NCBI GenBank assembly: GCA_934045905.1
Contig: OW203762.1
Coordinates: 43,239,411-43,303,410, forward strand
Reading direction: 5' to 3'
From: Leuctra nigra
Taxonomy: Eukaryota; Arthropoda; Insecta; Plecoptera; Leuctridae
DNA: 64,000 nucleotides
In this document: positions 36,721 through 49,533 of the stretch, in pieces
How the letters are laid out: the number at the start of each line of letters is the position of its first letter
How positions within the stretch are numbered: position 1 is the stretch's first letter
Notes under the pieces: model-generated
Seen by the model: the letters and a program-made list of their open reading frames with translations, nothing else
Databases searched by the model: none
Told to the model about the DNA's origin: nothing
Position numbers and translations under genes: made by a program

Positions 36721-36990
36721 TAGTACCCAACGTCTATACAATACTCTATTATAAAGGTTGATCCGAACGAGGGATTTCAGTGTTCGGAAGTATTCGGCTT
36801 TTCCCACTTCGTGACGTCAACACAGCCGGCAACTGCTTGATAGTCTGTATGCGCTGGCATGTGAATTAGATAGAAATGTCCTACTCCATGACGTCACAGA
36901 GTAGGACAAAGCCGAATACTTCCGAGTACTGAAATCCCTCGATCGGTTCAACCTTTAGAAGAGAGTATTGTATAGACGTTGGGTAGTACC
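36721..36990. mobile_element. Near-palindromic MITE, 270 bp
   Basis: Arms of about 85 bp pair almost completely: TAGTACCCAACGTCTATACA, then ATACTCT at one side and the mirror at the other, with GAGGGATTTCAGTGTTCGGA-type inner parts. The centre is non-coding and contains two TGACGTCA-like sites. The sequence on to 37995 has no gene that I recognise. Confidence 0.7.
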
Positions 36991-37995
36991 TACCTATTTC
37001 AATTAATGTGCAGGATTCTAGTAGCGCATTTTCAAATTTTCTCTGATTTTTCGACGGTTGGAACGGGATCTTTTATCGAGTGGGTATTCTTTAATTCAAT
37101 GTAATTTGTTAGGCAACACATCAATTCATTTAAAAAAAAAAATAATACCTAGTCTATTGTGAGAAGTAGTGCGATTATGTGATCTGTATTTCATGGGCGG
37201 TTATTGTTTATCGATCAATTCTTTATTGTTTAGAATATAATGCTTTTGCAGATTCAATACGCCTTGATGCATAATAAGTAAAATGTACATCATGTGGCAA
37301 TTTCTATTGAGAAATAAAATAACCAACTATTCCATGTTGTAAGATATAGGTAATGGTCGTCTCCCAACCTTCCCTGAAGTTGTATTTGGAACTAAGAACA
37401 TTAAAAAACATTACATTCAGTAATTGTACATGAAATTAGTATATTTATCAAGTGTACTTTTATAATCCAGTTAGTTTATTAAATGTAGCTAACTCTAATC
37501 ATCAAACAAATCTATCATTATGCACTAAGATGGGCTAAGATGGGCTAGCAAGCATATCAAACTAATGTACAATGCAAAAGTAGATACTCTATTATTTCTT
37601 ATTGGAGATTATAATCTTTGATTTTGGTGTATCACACAAGTGAACACCAATTTATTTAATCAATCAATACTGTTATGTACTTACATATTGTATATAAATT
37701 TAAACACATGTACAGGTCTTCTAATTTGAGACAGAAATAAAACATGGATGATTTCCTTACACATACACTGCTTTCTATATAGATAGTTGTAATAGTAATA
37801 CTAATACACCCAACATCAAACGTGTGTAAAAACTAGCGTCCAAGTTTTTTCTCCTCAGTGCATATGGTACTCCTCAGTACAGTGCATGCGAAAGTGTTCG
37901 ACTATGCCGGGACGGCGTCGGGAATTTTTGATAGGGTGGGCAGTGGGCGGAGGACAAAGGGTGGGCATATAATCTTTCCACTGAAGTACATATTA

Positions 37996-39877
37996 CCCAT
38001 AAAAAACACTTCGTGTAAAAATACCAGCCAAGTCTCTTCTACTAAAAAAAAAATATATGAAATCTAAAAATTCTGCACTGAAAAGTAATGATATCAAAAA
38101 ATTTGCCAAGTCAAAACTTTATTTGAAAATCAAAAAATACTTGGCGCATCGTGTATATTAATAGCTTAGAAGTATAGGCCAGATATAAAATATTAATATA
38201 CATAAAATATACAAACATATAGTATACCTAAAATGCCCTAAAAAATCGATGCGCCAAGTATTTTTTGATTTTCAAATAAAGTTTTGACTTGGCAAATTTT
38301 TTGATATCATTACTTTTCAGTGCAGAATTTTTAGATTTCATATATTTTTTTTTTAGTAGAAGAGACTTGGCTGGTATTTTTACACGAAGTGTTTTTTATG
38401 GGGATATCACTCCTTTTTTTAGTTTATTCTAACAACTTGTGACACATATGAAATGAACAATTACTAAATTCTTTTAAAAAATCATCACCCTTTACAATTT
38501 CGTTACCACTAATGAATAGCAGCGTATGGTCCTAAATAATTGCTTTAAATGATCTTTCACGAAGAATAGCAAAGGTTTCATTCCAATCAGTCAACCCAGT
38601 TCCGAGATATGGAAACACTTCGGTTTTCAAAATGGCTGCTGAACTTTCTGCAATGCCACATAGAATTTATTTCTATAAATGATGTGTATCATTTTAAGCT
38701 TTCTGAATATGTATTTATTGTATAGGAGGGAATTATAATAATTTATACATTTAAATGAGGTCATTTCCGGTCTCATAAATAGGACAATTCTATTTGTACT
38801 GTTCATATTCCATAGAGATGGCCATCCGAATCGTTTAGCGCTAGTTTCATACCGATTTGTCTACCAGTTTTTGAGATATGACGTTACTTCCGGTTTAAAA
38901 ATGGCGGCTGAAATCTCTGACCCCTTGAAGTATATTTGAAACATGATTACAATTTTATAAGCTGTCTCAAATAGTATATTTATTGCATCAAAATAAAAAT
39001 TTGTGAGATTATTAAAATGTGTGACGTCATTTCCGGTTAAGGTATGGGAAACTGCAAATATTATTGATGATAATACATAAAGTTGACCGTCTAAATTGTT
39101 TTGCGCTGGTTTCGTTGAAATCTATTTAGCCGTTATTGAGATATGATGTCACTTCCGGTTTCAAAATGGCGGCTTCCGGTTGGTTTTATAACAAGTCACA
39201 TGAGACGTCAAAAGTACATACGTTACATAAATATCAAAATAATCGGATCAACCTTTGTTGCCAAAAAGCCAATCGATGTATTTCAAATTTCATTACGTCA
39301 TTTCCGGTTTCTTTAACATAATGTTTAGTCTTTTGCTACTTATCATGCATATAGATGACCGTCTGGATCGTTTGGCGCAATTTTCGTTCCAATCGGTCCA
39401 GCCGTTGACGAGATATGACGTCACTTCCGGTTTCAAAATGGCGGCACAAAAAATTCATGGGGTGAAGGTTAAATCAGACGCCAAAAGTGCACACGTGGTA
39501 AAAATGTGGGATCAATCGATTCAGCCGTTTAGGCTGTGGCCTGTTTACCGGATTTAAATTCCAGGAGACTACTACTACTACTGAGATTATTATTACTATT
39601 ATTATTATGAAAACCGCCCTAAAACACTGTTTTCACGGCCCTCTAGCGCGCAAAGGGCGTAACCTATTGTTCCCAAATTTGGTATATGTTGTAGGGTGGG
39701 CCTTAGCTCGAAATTAAGATATATCGCAACAATGTGAGATTTTCCAATTTTAAGATCCAGTTGGCCGAAAATGCCACTTTGATGCTTACAGTAAAAGTGG
39801 GTTTGCTCCAGCCTTTTAAAATGAGTGTGTGCGCGCGCCGTACGACTTGGCTGGCGTGGAGCGACCGCTCCACTAGA
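37996..39877. mobile_element. Palindrome-headed element, copy B (1882 bp), four internal units
   Basis: Palindrome arms at 37996-38151 and 38247-38402, then a body, ending GTGGAGCG-AC-CGCTCCAC-TAG. The body has four units starting GAGATATG at 38604, 38873, 39138 and 39410 (269, 265 and 272 bp apart). Each carries TGACGTCA-like, ACTTCCGG-like and AAAATGGCGGC-like sites. An intercalated TGACGTCATTTCCGG module is clearest near 39020 and 39292. Flanks: A before the first C, T after CTAGA. Opposite orientation to copies A and D. ORFs across it translate the repeat and are not supported. Confidence 0.85.
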
Positions 39878-39885
39878 TATAGGTG

Positions 39886-40129
39886 CAGGGGCGGTCTGGG
39901 ATGAAAAGGACCGGGATGCGATGAGGCAAAGGGCCTGGATAAACATGTGACAGGGGCCGTAAAACAAAGTAAAGGTAGGAAAAATTATGTAAAATGACTA
40001 AAAATGCTGGTTAAATATGAAAAAGACAATAAAATGTATTTAGGGGCCCGTAATATGGGAAAAAGGGCCCTTAAACGACAGGGGCCCAGGATGTGCCGCA
40101 CCCCGGCACCACAGGCCAGACCGCCACTT
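39886..40129. repeat. hAT-like MITE, about 245 bp
   Basis: CAGGGGCGGTCTGG at the left is mirrored by CCAGACCGCCACT at the right, with GGGGCCC blocks inside. The flanking octamers do not match clearly. It starts 9 bp after the end of copy B. Confidence 0.6.
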
Positions 40130-40651
40130 TAGAGTGTGTGGTTAAAAGCAAATGCCATGCCCCGCAGGAAGTTTTTTGAATTTATAAGTCAATATAAACG
40201 AATTTGGGATGCTGAAAATACTACTTATGGGGTAAAATATAAATATGATTGGAATATTACATAAAATGGTTGTGGATTATCAAGTTACCAAATAAAGGTT
40301 TGATCTCTACCTATTACCTACCTACATACAGTCTACAACTTGAATGCGGTGAATTTTATAAAATTATTCAATCTGTGCTATTTGATTGCTTATCAAATCT
40401 GTAACCAAGAGTTTGAATTCAAAGACAATAATAAAAGTATCTTCAATTATTTTTGGGCGGGCAAAGGGTAGGCACTAGGCGGTAGACAATTTTGGGTTGG
40501 CACAGGCCCACCCCTGGCGGCATCCCTGCGAGTATGCAAAATCAAGTGGCATATTTGTTTTATCAATGTTAAATTAGCTGAATCCATTGTGCAGTGGCTC
40601 ATTTCGCATGACGAACATTTTCAACAAATACTGTGGGTACCTATTCTAAAT

Positions 40652-41263
40652 CTTTTTTGTGATCTCGTCGGGACCACCTTCATTTCACTGACATTAAGGT
40701 GGCTGGAGCGATCGAGGCATAGTCTCAGATCTTCATAATTTTTTGTGTACTTATTGCCATACACAATCCCTGAAAAAATTATACACTTCTCGTGTCTAGT
40801 TTCTGAGATAATTTGAGTTTTCTACCCTATGTTATCTTAAGGCAGCCAAGTAAAATTGATACATTTTTAAGCTATAATGTAGTTCTAATTTTTTTGTACC
40901 GATAAATTTGAACAAAAAACTTTTTTCTTGTAGATATACGGACGTACTATCTGGAAAAAAATTGAAAACAATACCAATTTGTGCTATTTTTAAAGTTAGA
41001 AACCAAATTTGAAATGATTTTACTATCTTTTTTACCATGTAAAAGCTTTGCTCATTCTCTAATAATAGCATAAAATTGAAACCTCACTTTTGGACTGGAG
41101 TTGCAAACTAAAAGGCATTAAAAGAATATTTTATACTTAAATATAGTCGAAGTATTGGAAAACGTTTTTGAACTTATACTTTCAAAAAAGTTTTTTTTGT
41201 GCCTTTAGCATTACGCCGAAATGAAGGTGGTCGCGACGAGAAAAATATGAGACAGAATAGGTA
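40652..41263. mobile_element. 610-bp inverted-repeat element containing a TTAAGGTGGCTGG-family block
   Basis: Outer ends ATTCTAAATC, then TCTCGTC and CCACCTTCATTTC are mirrored at 41214-41259. The interior from 40688 (TTAAGGTGGCTGG) matches the reverse complement of 46270-46735 and the start of 51875. The same outer ends close the 110-bp hairpin at 23006. Sequence from 41264 to 42594 is AT-rich with no gene seen; 42180-42440 resembles 47680-47900 weakly. Confidence 0.6.
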
Positions 41264-42594
41264 CCCTGGAGAGAAGAGTTTGAAGCATCTCCACTTGAAA
41301 CTTATGGCTTGCATCTCTGAGTAAGTGATCGGGCAAATTTTTTTCATAAAAGATTCAACTTATTTATCATTAATGTCCTGATTAGTTGTTACCTAATGAA
41401 TTCTAGCATGATTGGTTTCATCGGAAAATTGATATGTTTAGCATGTACACTCGGCCAAACAAAACTTGAACGTTGACCAAATTTGAATGACTGCTGGTCA
41501 TGTCCCGGCCATAACCAATCAAAGTTTGTTATTATCATTGAAATGTGAAGTCACCTACTAGAGTGAGACAATGAGATCGCTTCGACTGACTTCTGATGGT
41601 GCGATCTTACATTTATCAGCCTATCAGATTTATTGAACGTTAAGTTTTGTTTGGCCAAGTGTACCTACCAGTTGTTTTGTTGGAGCAGCATGCTCTCAAA
41701 ATCAGAGTGGCCGCTATAGATGAATGGGGGATTGAGGGATTGAGAAATAACAAATGTCAAGAGATCAAATCTAATACAAATATTATACTTTGAAAGTTAT
41801 TAAAATTCATTTTTTTTACGGTACTATATTAATTTTTCTAGCAACTTTCCACAATTAATTGGGCTGAAAATGTGTAAAATACATTAGGTACCATAGGTAC
41901 CTACTGTTGGCCTTTAAAATGTGAACTTAAGGCCCGGAATAACCAAACTTAAATTGTGCTGGATTAACTAACTTTTAGATTAAATTCAATTGTTTCACTC
42001 ATTTTGAGGTATCTGATTAGTGATTGGCTGTGCCGCCAATTTAGTCCAATATTTAGTTAATCTGGCTCAGATTAACTTTGGTTACCGGCCCTAATAGGAA
42101 CATTTTGATTTTCGACTATCTAAATAGAATATATATTTTAAATTTAACTTATTGGAAGTTTTTGGCTAAAACTTTGTACAGTTAACAAAATGTTGGTCTT
42201 AATGATTACCTTACAAAATTTCAAATTGATCGGATCAACCCGTGACAAGATATTTTTTTTAAAATTTTAAAATTTTTTAAATATGAACCAATGAATGGAC
42301 TTACAAAATATTTGGTTCTGCAAATCCCTGAGATGGTCCGTACACCTGTGTGCAAAATTTCATCTCGATCGGGGAAACAATAGCGGTACGGACAGAAAAA
42401 AACATATTAAAAAAAATTTGCCAAAAGAGCGAAAAGAAGACGCTCGTTGAATCAACTTTTTGTATCACTTTTTTATGGCCAAATTCAATTCTACAACCAT
42501 ACCATATCCTGCTGAATTTTTGTAAGTGGATAAAGACAGGTTTTTAAATATCTGATTATATCTGATATCTAATATACGGGGCAGTGACGTGATA

Positions 42595-44080
42595 AGCGGG
42601 AGGAAAGGAAATGGATCAGCTACAGGCAGCCGAGATGAACTTCTTGAGGAGTGTGAAGGGAGTTACAAGAATGAACAAGGTTTGAAGTAAGGAGATAAGA
42701 AGTGAGCTGGGGGTAGAGAGATTGGGGATTAAACTGGACAGAGAGGCTTGGGTGGTTCGGAACGACATGAAGAGTATGGGAACAGGGTGAGTGCCACGGT
42801 CGGTCACTTCGGGACCACGTACAGTAGGACGACCACGAGAGAGGTGGATTGGAGTTATTAAGGAGGATGTGTTGGCGAAAGGAGGAAGTTGGAGGCAGAG
42901 AGAAAGTGGGAGGAATTTGTGGAACAATTGGAAGTGGAGGAAGACGAGGAGAAGCCAGGCGGTTTCCAGGATTCCTAAGGCCCTAGTGTGTAACGGTTTG
43001 AATTCGGCGCTGGCGCCAACGTCAAGTCGTTACCATTAGCCTGCATTTGTACCCATATTTGGAGGGTCGCCTAGAGCAGAAAAGATGTCATGCGCAATGG
43101 TCAATGATAGTCGAGTTCGCTGATCGGCGACCTGAGCTCATTCTCTTTCTCTGGCTGACCATCGTCGAGTGAGTAGTGTATAAATGTAGATTGAAACCAA
43201 CGCTGAGTTGTAGCGGATATAACGTAGTGGTCTGGTCGTCCAGTCCCTATTTAAGGTTCAATCTAGAGTTATGTTATCTGGTGACCTGCTTGCGAGTGCG
43301 AGTAAGATAATGCATTTTGTTGTCACGTATTTTATATATAACAATCAAGTGTGGCCACACTTGGATTGTCTCCGCGGGTCGTCGTCAGTCAGGGAAAGGG
43401 CACCCTTTTTGGATCATCAAACCTATCTAAATTCAACATTGTATTAAGTAAGTCCAGTAATCTTAGAACGTCGTCTGTACGAGTTCTATTTAAGTAAATG
43501 TCCGAAGTAGTTCGGCGAGCATCATATCAAGAAGTGTAAGTAACGAGTTGTTTTAATTACTAATTAAAGTCCAAATCAGTTTGGCAAGCAACATTGCACT
43601 GTCGTTATATTTATCATTGTATTGTATCAGTCTTATTTGCTATTCATTCAATTGCATGTGTTGTGTTGCCTCCAGGCACACAGCTGATGAGGTTACAACC
43701 TGTTTTGTACACAGAGTCCATTTACGCGAGGAGGTCAAACCCCCGGTAATCTGTTATCTCATTCTGATCATTTGTATGTTGTGTTTATTTGACTGTTCAT
43801 TTATTCCTCACTTGGGGTTATGTAATAAAACCATAATTAATGTCAACTGGACATCGCAGCCTTCTGTCTTGATAGTCTAGCACCTAGTTCTGATCCTATT
43901 GCTCTCGCTCATGTCGTGTCTCTCTCTTTGTCAACTACCACGAGATCACCCGCCCACACCCATCTCCAGCTGTTGCTAGCCCGGCACTGGTTATTTCTGC
44001 CCGAGGCGACGACGCCGGCGTGGCAAGTGTTGGTGGGAACACCATAGTGATGGAACCAGCGAATGGATTATTATTATCTG
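42595..44080 (+). pseudogene. 3' tail of a non-LTR retrotransposon, copy 4, split by a solo LTR
   Basis: Left part 42595-42988 reads, with frame breaks, LQAAEMNFLRSVKGVTRM, then GRPRERWIGVIKEDV, then a Glu/Lys end. Right part 44045-44080 is the family 3' end (GATGGAACCAGCGAATGGAT, then TTATTATT). Copy 3 supplies the uninterrupted order. Confidence 0.75.
42989..44044. repeat. Solo LTR, 1056 bp, with TAGTG target duplication
   Basis: Starts TGTAACGG and ends GGGAACACCA (TG...CA). It is flanked by TAGTG at 42984-42988 and 44045-44049, a perfect 5-bp duplication. A TATAAA-like box lies near 43180 and AATAAA at about 43826, in the right order for a plus-strand LTR. No internal gag/pol sequence or second LTR is present, so recombination between LTRs removed the body. 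Gypsy or BEL type cannot be told from the LTR. The 99-codon ORF at 43581 is not supported as a gene. Confidence 0.8.
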
Positions 44081-44224
44081 ATTTATTTCAATTAAATAAG
44101 TGTATTTCCTGAATCTGTATGATAATATATGTCGAGTGTAAAAATGGTATTACACAAGTTTAGATACTAAATATGAAGTAAACGCTAAGTATGTATCTAC
44201 CTACTAAATATTGAGAAAACTATG

Positions 44225-47200
44225 CTAATTTCTTTCATGGGGTTCCTTGTAGGGGAAGTCGATGTACTCAAAGATTTCTTTTTCGGATGTGATTGGCACA
44301 GGTTCACCTGGTACACCTAGATGAAAGATAATTATTTACTTAATATGTTTTCTTTAATGGAATGGGTTTTTGTTTACAATTAGTGTTCTCTTTGAGGGTA
44401 CGTTTACAGTTCAGCTTAGCACTTCTGATCACATGGTTCATCTTTTGACCTTGAACTCTGACTCGGCACTAGAGCCTACTGATTTGTCAACGGTTCAATG
44501 ACGGCGCTGAATGCTCACCAATCTGTAAACGTACCTTAATGTAGCAAGAGAAGGTACCTAGTTTTAGTGTCAATACATACCAGTCGATCCTATAAAGCGA
44601 ACACTATACTCGTTGAGTGTAAAACTCTTAGTAAGTGCATGAGCTCGCATAGACTTGTTGAAGAGATCGGAGCCTGTGAAGTATAGTATACTGCAGTAGT
44701 ACTGGTCATGTGGTGTCAAGCGGATGTCCAGTCGTCTAAAAGGTCCAACTGGTTTGCTAGTGGCTTTGTCCAGACTGCACACACCCTGCAACCCAAAGAC
44801 ATATATTCTGTATTTATAGAATAATGGAAGAATTTTTATAACTTGACTTGACCTACTAAAAGCCCGTGGAAGTAACAACGCAGTGGTTAGAAGCCTTTTG
44901 TCAAGACTGAAATGATTTTCAATGTGTATCTGGTAATATTTTGCAATTAATACAGTATAATATGTATAATACCAGGTGGCGCAAAAAAAAACGCAAAATG
45001 GGCGAGGCATCGCTGTGACGAAACTACTGCATACATCGGGCTGAAAACTTCACATAATATAAACAATATACTAAGGTTTAATGTGTGAAAGTTTCAAAAA
45101 CTTTACTTTTGTTGGAAAAAAGTTACAGCTGCTCGAATTTGGTTGTCGAAAAATCGATTATACAGAACTTATATAGCCCGCGTCCAACGGCAGGGACGCT
45201 GTTTCTTCAAAATTGCTTACGAAATCAATCTGAAAATTTTATATTTGAAACATAATACGTTACTATCATTTATGCGCAAATTTCAATACATTGAGATCAA
45301 TGGAACGAAAGTTATGGTGTCTTCAAGTTGAGCCTTAAAGCAGAAGATCATTTCTAAGTTTTATTACGCACGAAAATTTCAAAAAGTGTAATTACTTCAA
45401 GGTACCATAACTTTCGTCTAATTAATTCAAATTTATTGGCATTTTTACACCAATGGTGGCAATATATTTTGCTTAAAAATTGAGATTTTCAGCTTGTTAT
45501 CATGCGTAGTTTTGAATTAACAACGTCCCAACCAATGCACGTTTTCTGGAAGCGCTCTATTCGTGCTCCGTGTAATCGATTTTTCGACAACCAAGTTCGA
45601 ACTGCTGTAACTTTTGTCACTCAAAAGTAATGTTTTTGAAACTTTCACATTTTAAACCTTAGTATGTTGTTTATATTATGTGAAATTTTCAGCCCGATGT
45701 ATGTAGTACATAGTTTCTTCACAGCCATGTCTCCCCCATTGTGCGTTTTTTTTTGCGCCACCCGGTATATTATGTAGATACCAATTGTTTACGTATCTAT
45801 TTTATGTGCTCAAGAAATTACAGTTTTAATTATTATTAATAAAAGTACAATATACTACATTGAGATGCATAGAGAATGCAAGTGTCCATAACTGGAACAG
45901 TGTGCTAATCGACTAAGACTGTGTGCTAATCGAAACCATTTTCAATAATCAACAAACTGGGAGGATTAAAAAATGTATCTAGGTGCACATGAAATTGGAA
46001 AGAATTAGTGTTTACTTTTTTGCTTTATCAGAGGAACTGACCAATCTGCTTACAGAACACTGGAAAAATCAAATTCAATCGCAAAAGGTGTTTGCTTCAT
46101 TATAGTTGATACCAGACTCATTAGGTTTATGGTGCACAAAGTATTATTATTAATAATGTGAACAATCACTCTATATAGCAAAAAAATTGAAATTACCATT
46201 TCATAAATCTTTTATAACATTTCAACTGTAAATAAGTAGGTGCTGTAAAATACTCATTTAATGTCAGGTAGTTGCAAACTCCTGTCCATAAATGAGTTTT
46301 CAATTTTACGTCATCAGAGAATGAACAAAACTTTAGGGGGAGGTATAGGAAAATAAATTATTTCGAATTTGGTTTCTAACTTTTAAGATAGCAGACATTG
46401 GTAGGTAGGTATTGATTGTTATCAAATTTATCCTGATGTCCATATGTTTTTCAGAGAAAAAGGTTTGTTCAAATCATACCTTACAAAAAAATTAGATCTT
46501 CATTATAGCTTAAATATGACACAATTTTACATGGCTGGCATAAGATAACATAGGGAGGTAACTCAAATTATCTCAGAAACTACACACGAGAAGGGGTTTT
46601 AATTTTTCAAGGATAGTGTATGTCATGATTAGCAATAAGTAATAAGAGGTACACACAAAATTATGAAGATCTGAGACCATGTCCCGAGTGATTGCCCCTT
46701 TAGGCCGGCTTTAGGCGTGGCCGGCTTTAGGCATAGGCGACGTACGCGACCGCGTACAACGGCACATTCGGGAAGGCGGCACTTTCAGCATTTTTTGAAA
46801 ATGTATTATTTTGTGTCATTATGTTGACCAATATTCAAGCTCGGAAGAATAAAATTATTTTTGGGGAAACGACGACTGATGTTGTGTTAGTGTTCTGTCT
46901 CCAAACAAATCTCATTCATGTTATATTAATACCTTCTCCTAAATATGTTCCTGAACTTTTTGTTTGCGCATGAAAAATTACGAAGAAAAATTGATTTCAA
47001 TGATGCAGTAATTTTACCAGAAACGCGTAGATTTATTTCAAAATGACCATGAAATGTAAAATATCCAGGCGCCTTCCCCCCCCCCCCCAAATCAGGACAT
47101 TATCTATAATCAGCACATTTAAAATAATAGTGAACAAAAAAATAAAAACAATAGGCATATTATCATGTCGAAAACTTACCAAAATGATTGAAATTATTTT

Positions 47201-49499
47201 GGACATTGGTAATTTTTATTTCCCAAAAATAACTAATCAGTAATCTGCAATTCTAAATTGGACCTTGAACCAAAATTTTTCTCCCAATTTTGTCAGTAAT
47301 TTTTCACATTATTGAAAACATGAGCCTCTCCCCCCCCCCCCCCCCCCCATAGAAATACTAGGAAACCGCTCAGTGTAACCCGTTGATGAGCGAGCACGGG
47401 TACGTGCAAATTCTCGAACCGGAAATGCGTACACAACGCACATAGAACATATTATACATCCATATTGAATTGAAATATGATCCACTCGATCAACATAACA
47501 GTATTATGATTTTCATCGAAACTTGAAAATATCATCCAAGCACCCTGGTACATAAAGCAAATCAGATTCAATTCAATTGGCACTGGAAAACATTCATTTC
47601 GATACTTCATTCTGACAGCTATTAAAAATGTCAATAAGTTCATACGTTCTTAACTGATTGGGATGAAAATTTGTAAAATAAGAGACATTGTTGGTCTTAA
47701 TGATCATGCAAAATATGAGTTTGATCACATTTATCGAAGACCATTTTGATTTTTTAGCCTATCAGGAGATATTTTTTTAAATTTTAACCAGGATATGAAA
47801 AAAATTTGGGTCTGCAAACAGAGAAGGTTGGTTTACATGTGTGGAAAATTTCAGATCAATCAATAAAACAGTGCAAACAGTGCAACCAAAAAAAAAAAAA
47901 AAACAGAGGTCCGTGCCAAAAGAGACAAAAAGAGACGCTCGCTCAATCATCCTGCGTACGCCATTGGTAGGTACATCAAGAATGTCCCTTAGCCGGCCTT
48001 GTGCCCCACCGTACCCAAAGAGTACCATTACCTACCATGAACTTTGTATCCCCAAAGGAAATTGTGTCCGTAATAAATTGTAGCTCTTCCAATAATGCTA
48101 CAACAGACTTAAGAAGATCAGGGCTTCCCTTCTTCATTGACGTGTACTTTGGATGGGTCAGAAGGACATCAATGTCCCCACTTTCAGATTTACCCCGTCT
48201 ATAACATAGAGAATAATGCATTCGTAATTATAGTAGGCACTTAATAACATAAACTAGAGTGGATTGTTTGATAATGATGGAAAATTTAGTGAATCTCTCA
48301 CTTAGAATGCGTCCCGATAGCTTAATGGTTAAAGCATAGGGCCGGTAACCCGAAGGATCTGGGTTCGATTCCCAGTCGGGGTACGCGTTTTTATTTCGCA
48401 GGTTACCTCCAAAAATAAACTAGAGGCTATGTAAATTCTTTGTAACAATGGGACTGGAGAGACAGTCATCACATACCTGTAACTACCACAAATCGTCACT
48501 AAAAATTCCGGGTCAAGTTCGGAAATATGTGTCTTCAAGAACTTCTCAATATTGACTATTTCTTCTCTTGGTATTTTCTTCTCAAAGTCTTCAAAATACC
48601 TGATAAAAAATAGATCTGTATGCATAAAGTATGTAGGCAGTATTGAAAACTTACATTCTGAGCCTCACTTGGTAAATAAAGCAAGAAGTTCTATTATCCA
48701 TACTTTAATCCAATAAGCTGATGATGATTTAATTCCTGCTTGTGTTCTTCAAGATCTTCCAGTGATTTCACTCCAGCGTCTGACAATAGCTTGGCTTTAG
48801 CTGGACCAATTCCCGACACACGAGTTAGAAAGTTTATAGCCGACGTAGACTCATCACTGCGAAGAGTTTCTAATTTCTGTAGTTTTCCAGTTTCTAAAAA
48901 CTCATCAATTTTCTTCGATATCTTATCTCCAATTCCATTTAGTTTCAAAGCTTCTTTCCCGGAGGTAATTCGTGTGGGATGAGCAGCTAGTGTGCTGGCT
49001 GCTTTACGATAAGCATTGTGCTTATATATGTTGCGGTTCACATTTTTTTCATAGTTTGCAAGTTCTGAAATGGCAACAATACATCTTAATTTATTATGAA
49101 AGAATTGTATCTACCTCCCCTCCCTACAGAAGGTCATACATGCATCACTACCTGCCCCGAAATTTCAGCAGCCTATATGTAACTACAGTTTGTTCAAATC
49201 TTCTTTACAATGACTATGGTGGTGAAGATGGCAACGAAAATGATGTACTACGCTAGCACCAACACAACAAAATGAAATCAGCTAGAACTTAGGTGGAACA
49301 TTCAAGTTAGCGGATTTACTTTGGAGAGTTTAGGTTGGCAACAGGTGGAAGGTCTGGATGGTGCTGCTTAGTTACACCCTAACGGCGTTGTAAGCGTAAA
49401 TTGAACAGCCTATACTACCTACCTACTTTTAAAAAAAAAAAATTTTGAAGTCCCTACTTTTGAGTGACATTCTTAATGGGCATGGTCATGGCAGTTAAA

Positions 49500-49533
<34 letters not shown>

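Noticed and set aside
37996..38402. Parvovirus-like terminal hairpin origin for the palindromes
   Set aside because: No Rep or capsid sequence is present, the spacer never inverts among four copies, and the opposite end has a different hairpin.
39136..39557. Overlapping ORFs containing RYDVTSGFKMAA twice
   Set aside because: They read through the repeated CRE/ETS/YY1 units of copy B. The repeat is at the DNA level and no frame spans all units.
43581..43880. 99-codon ORF with hydrophobic stretches
   Set aside because: It lies wholly inside the solo LTR and has no recognisable domain.
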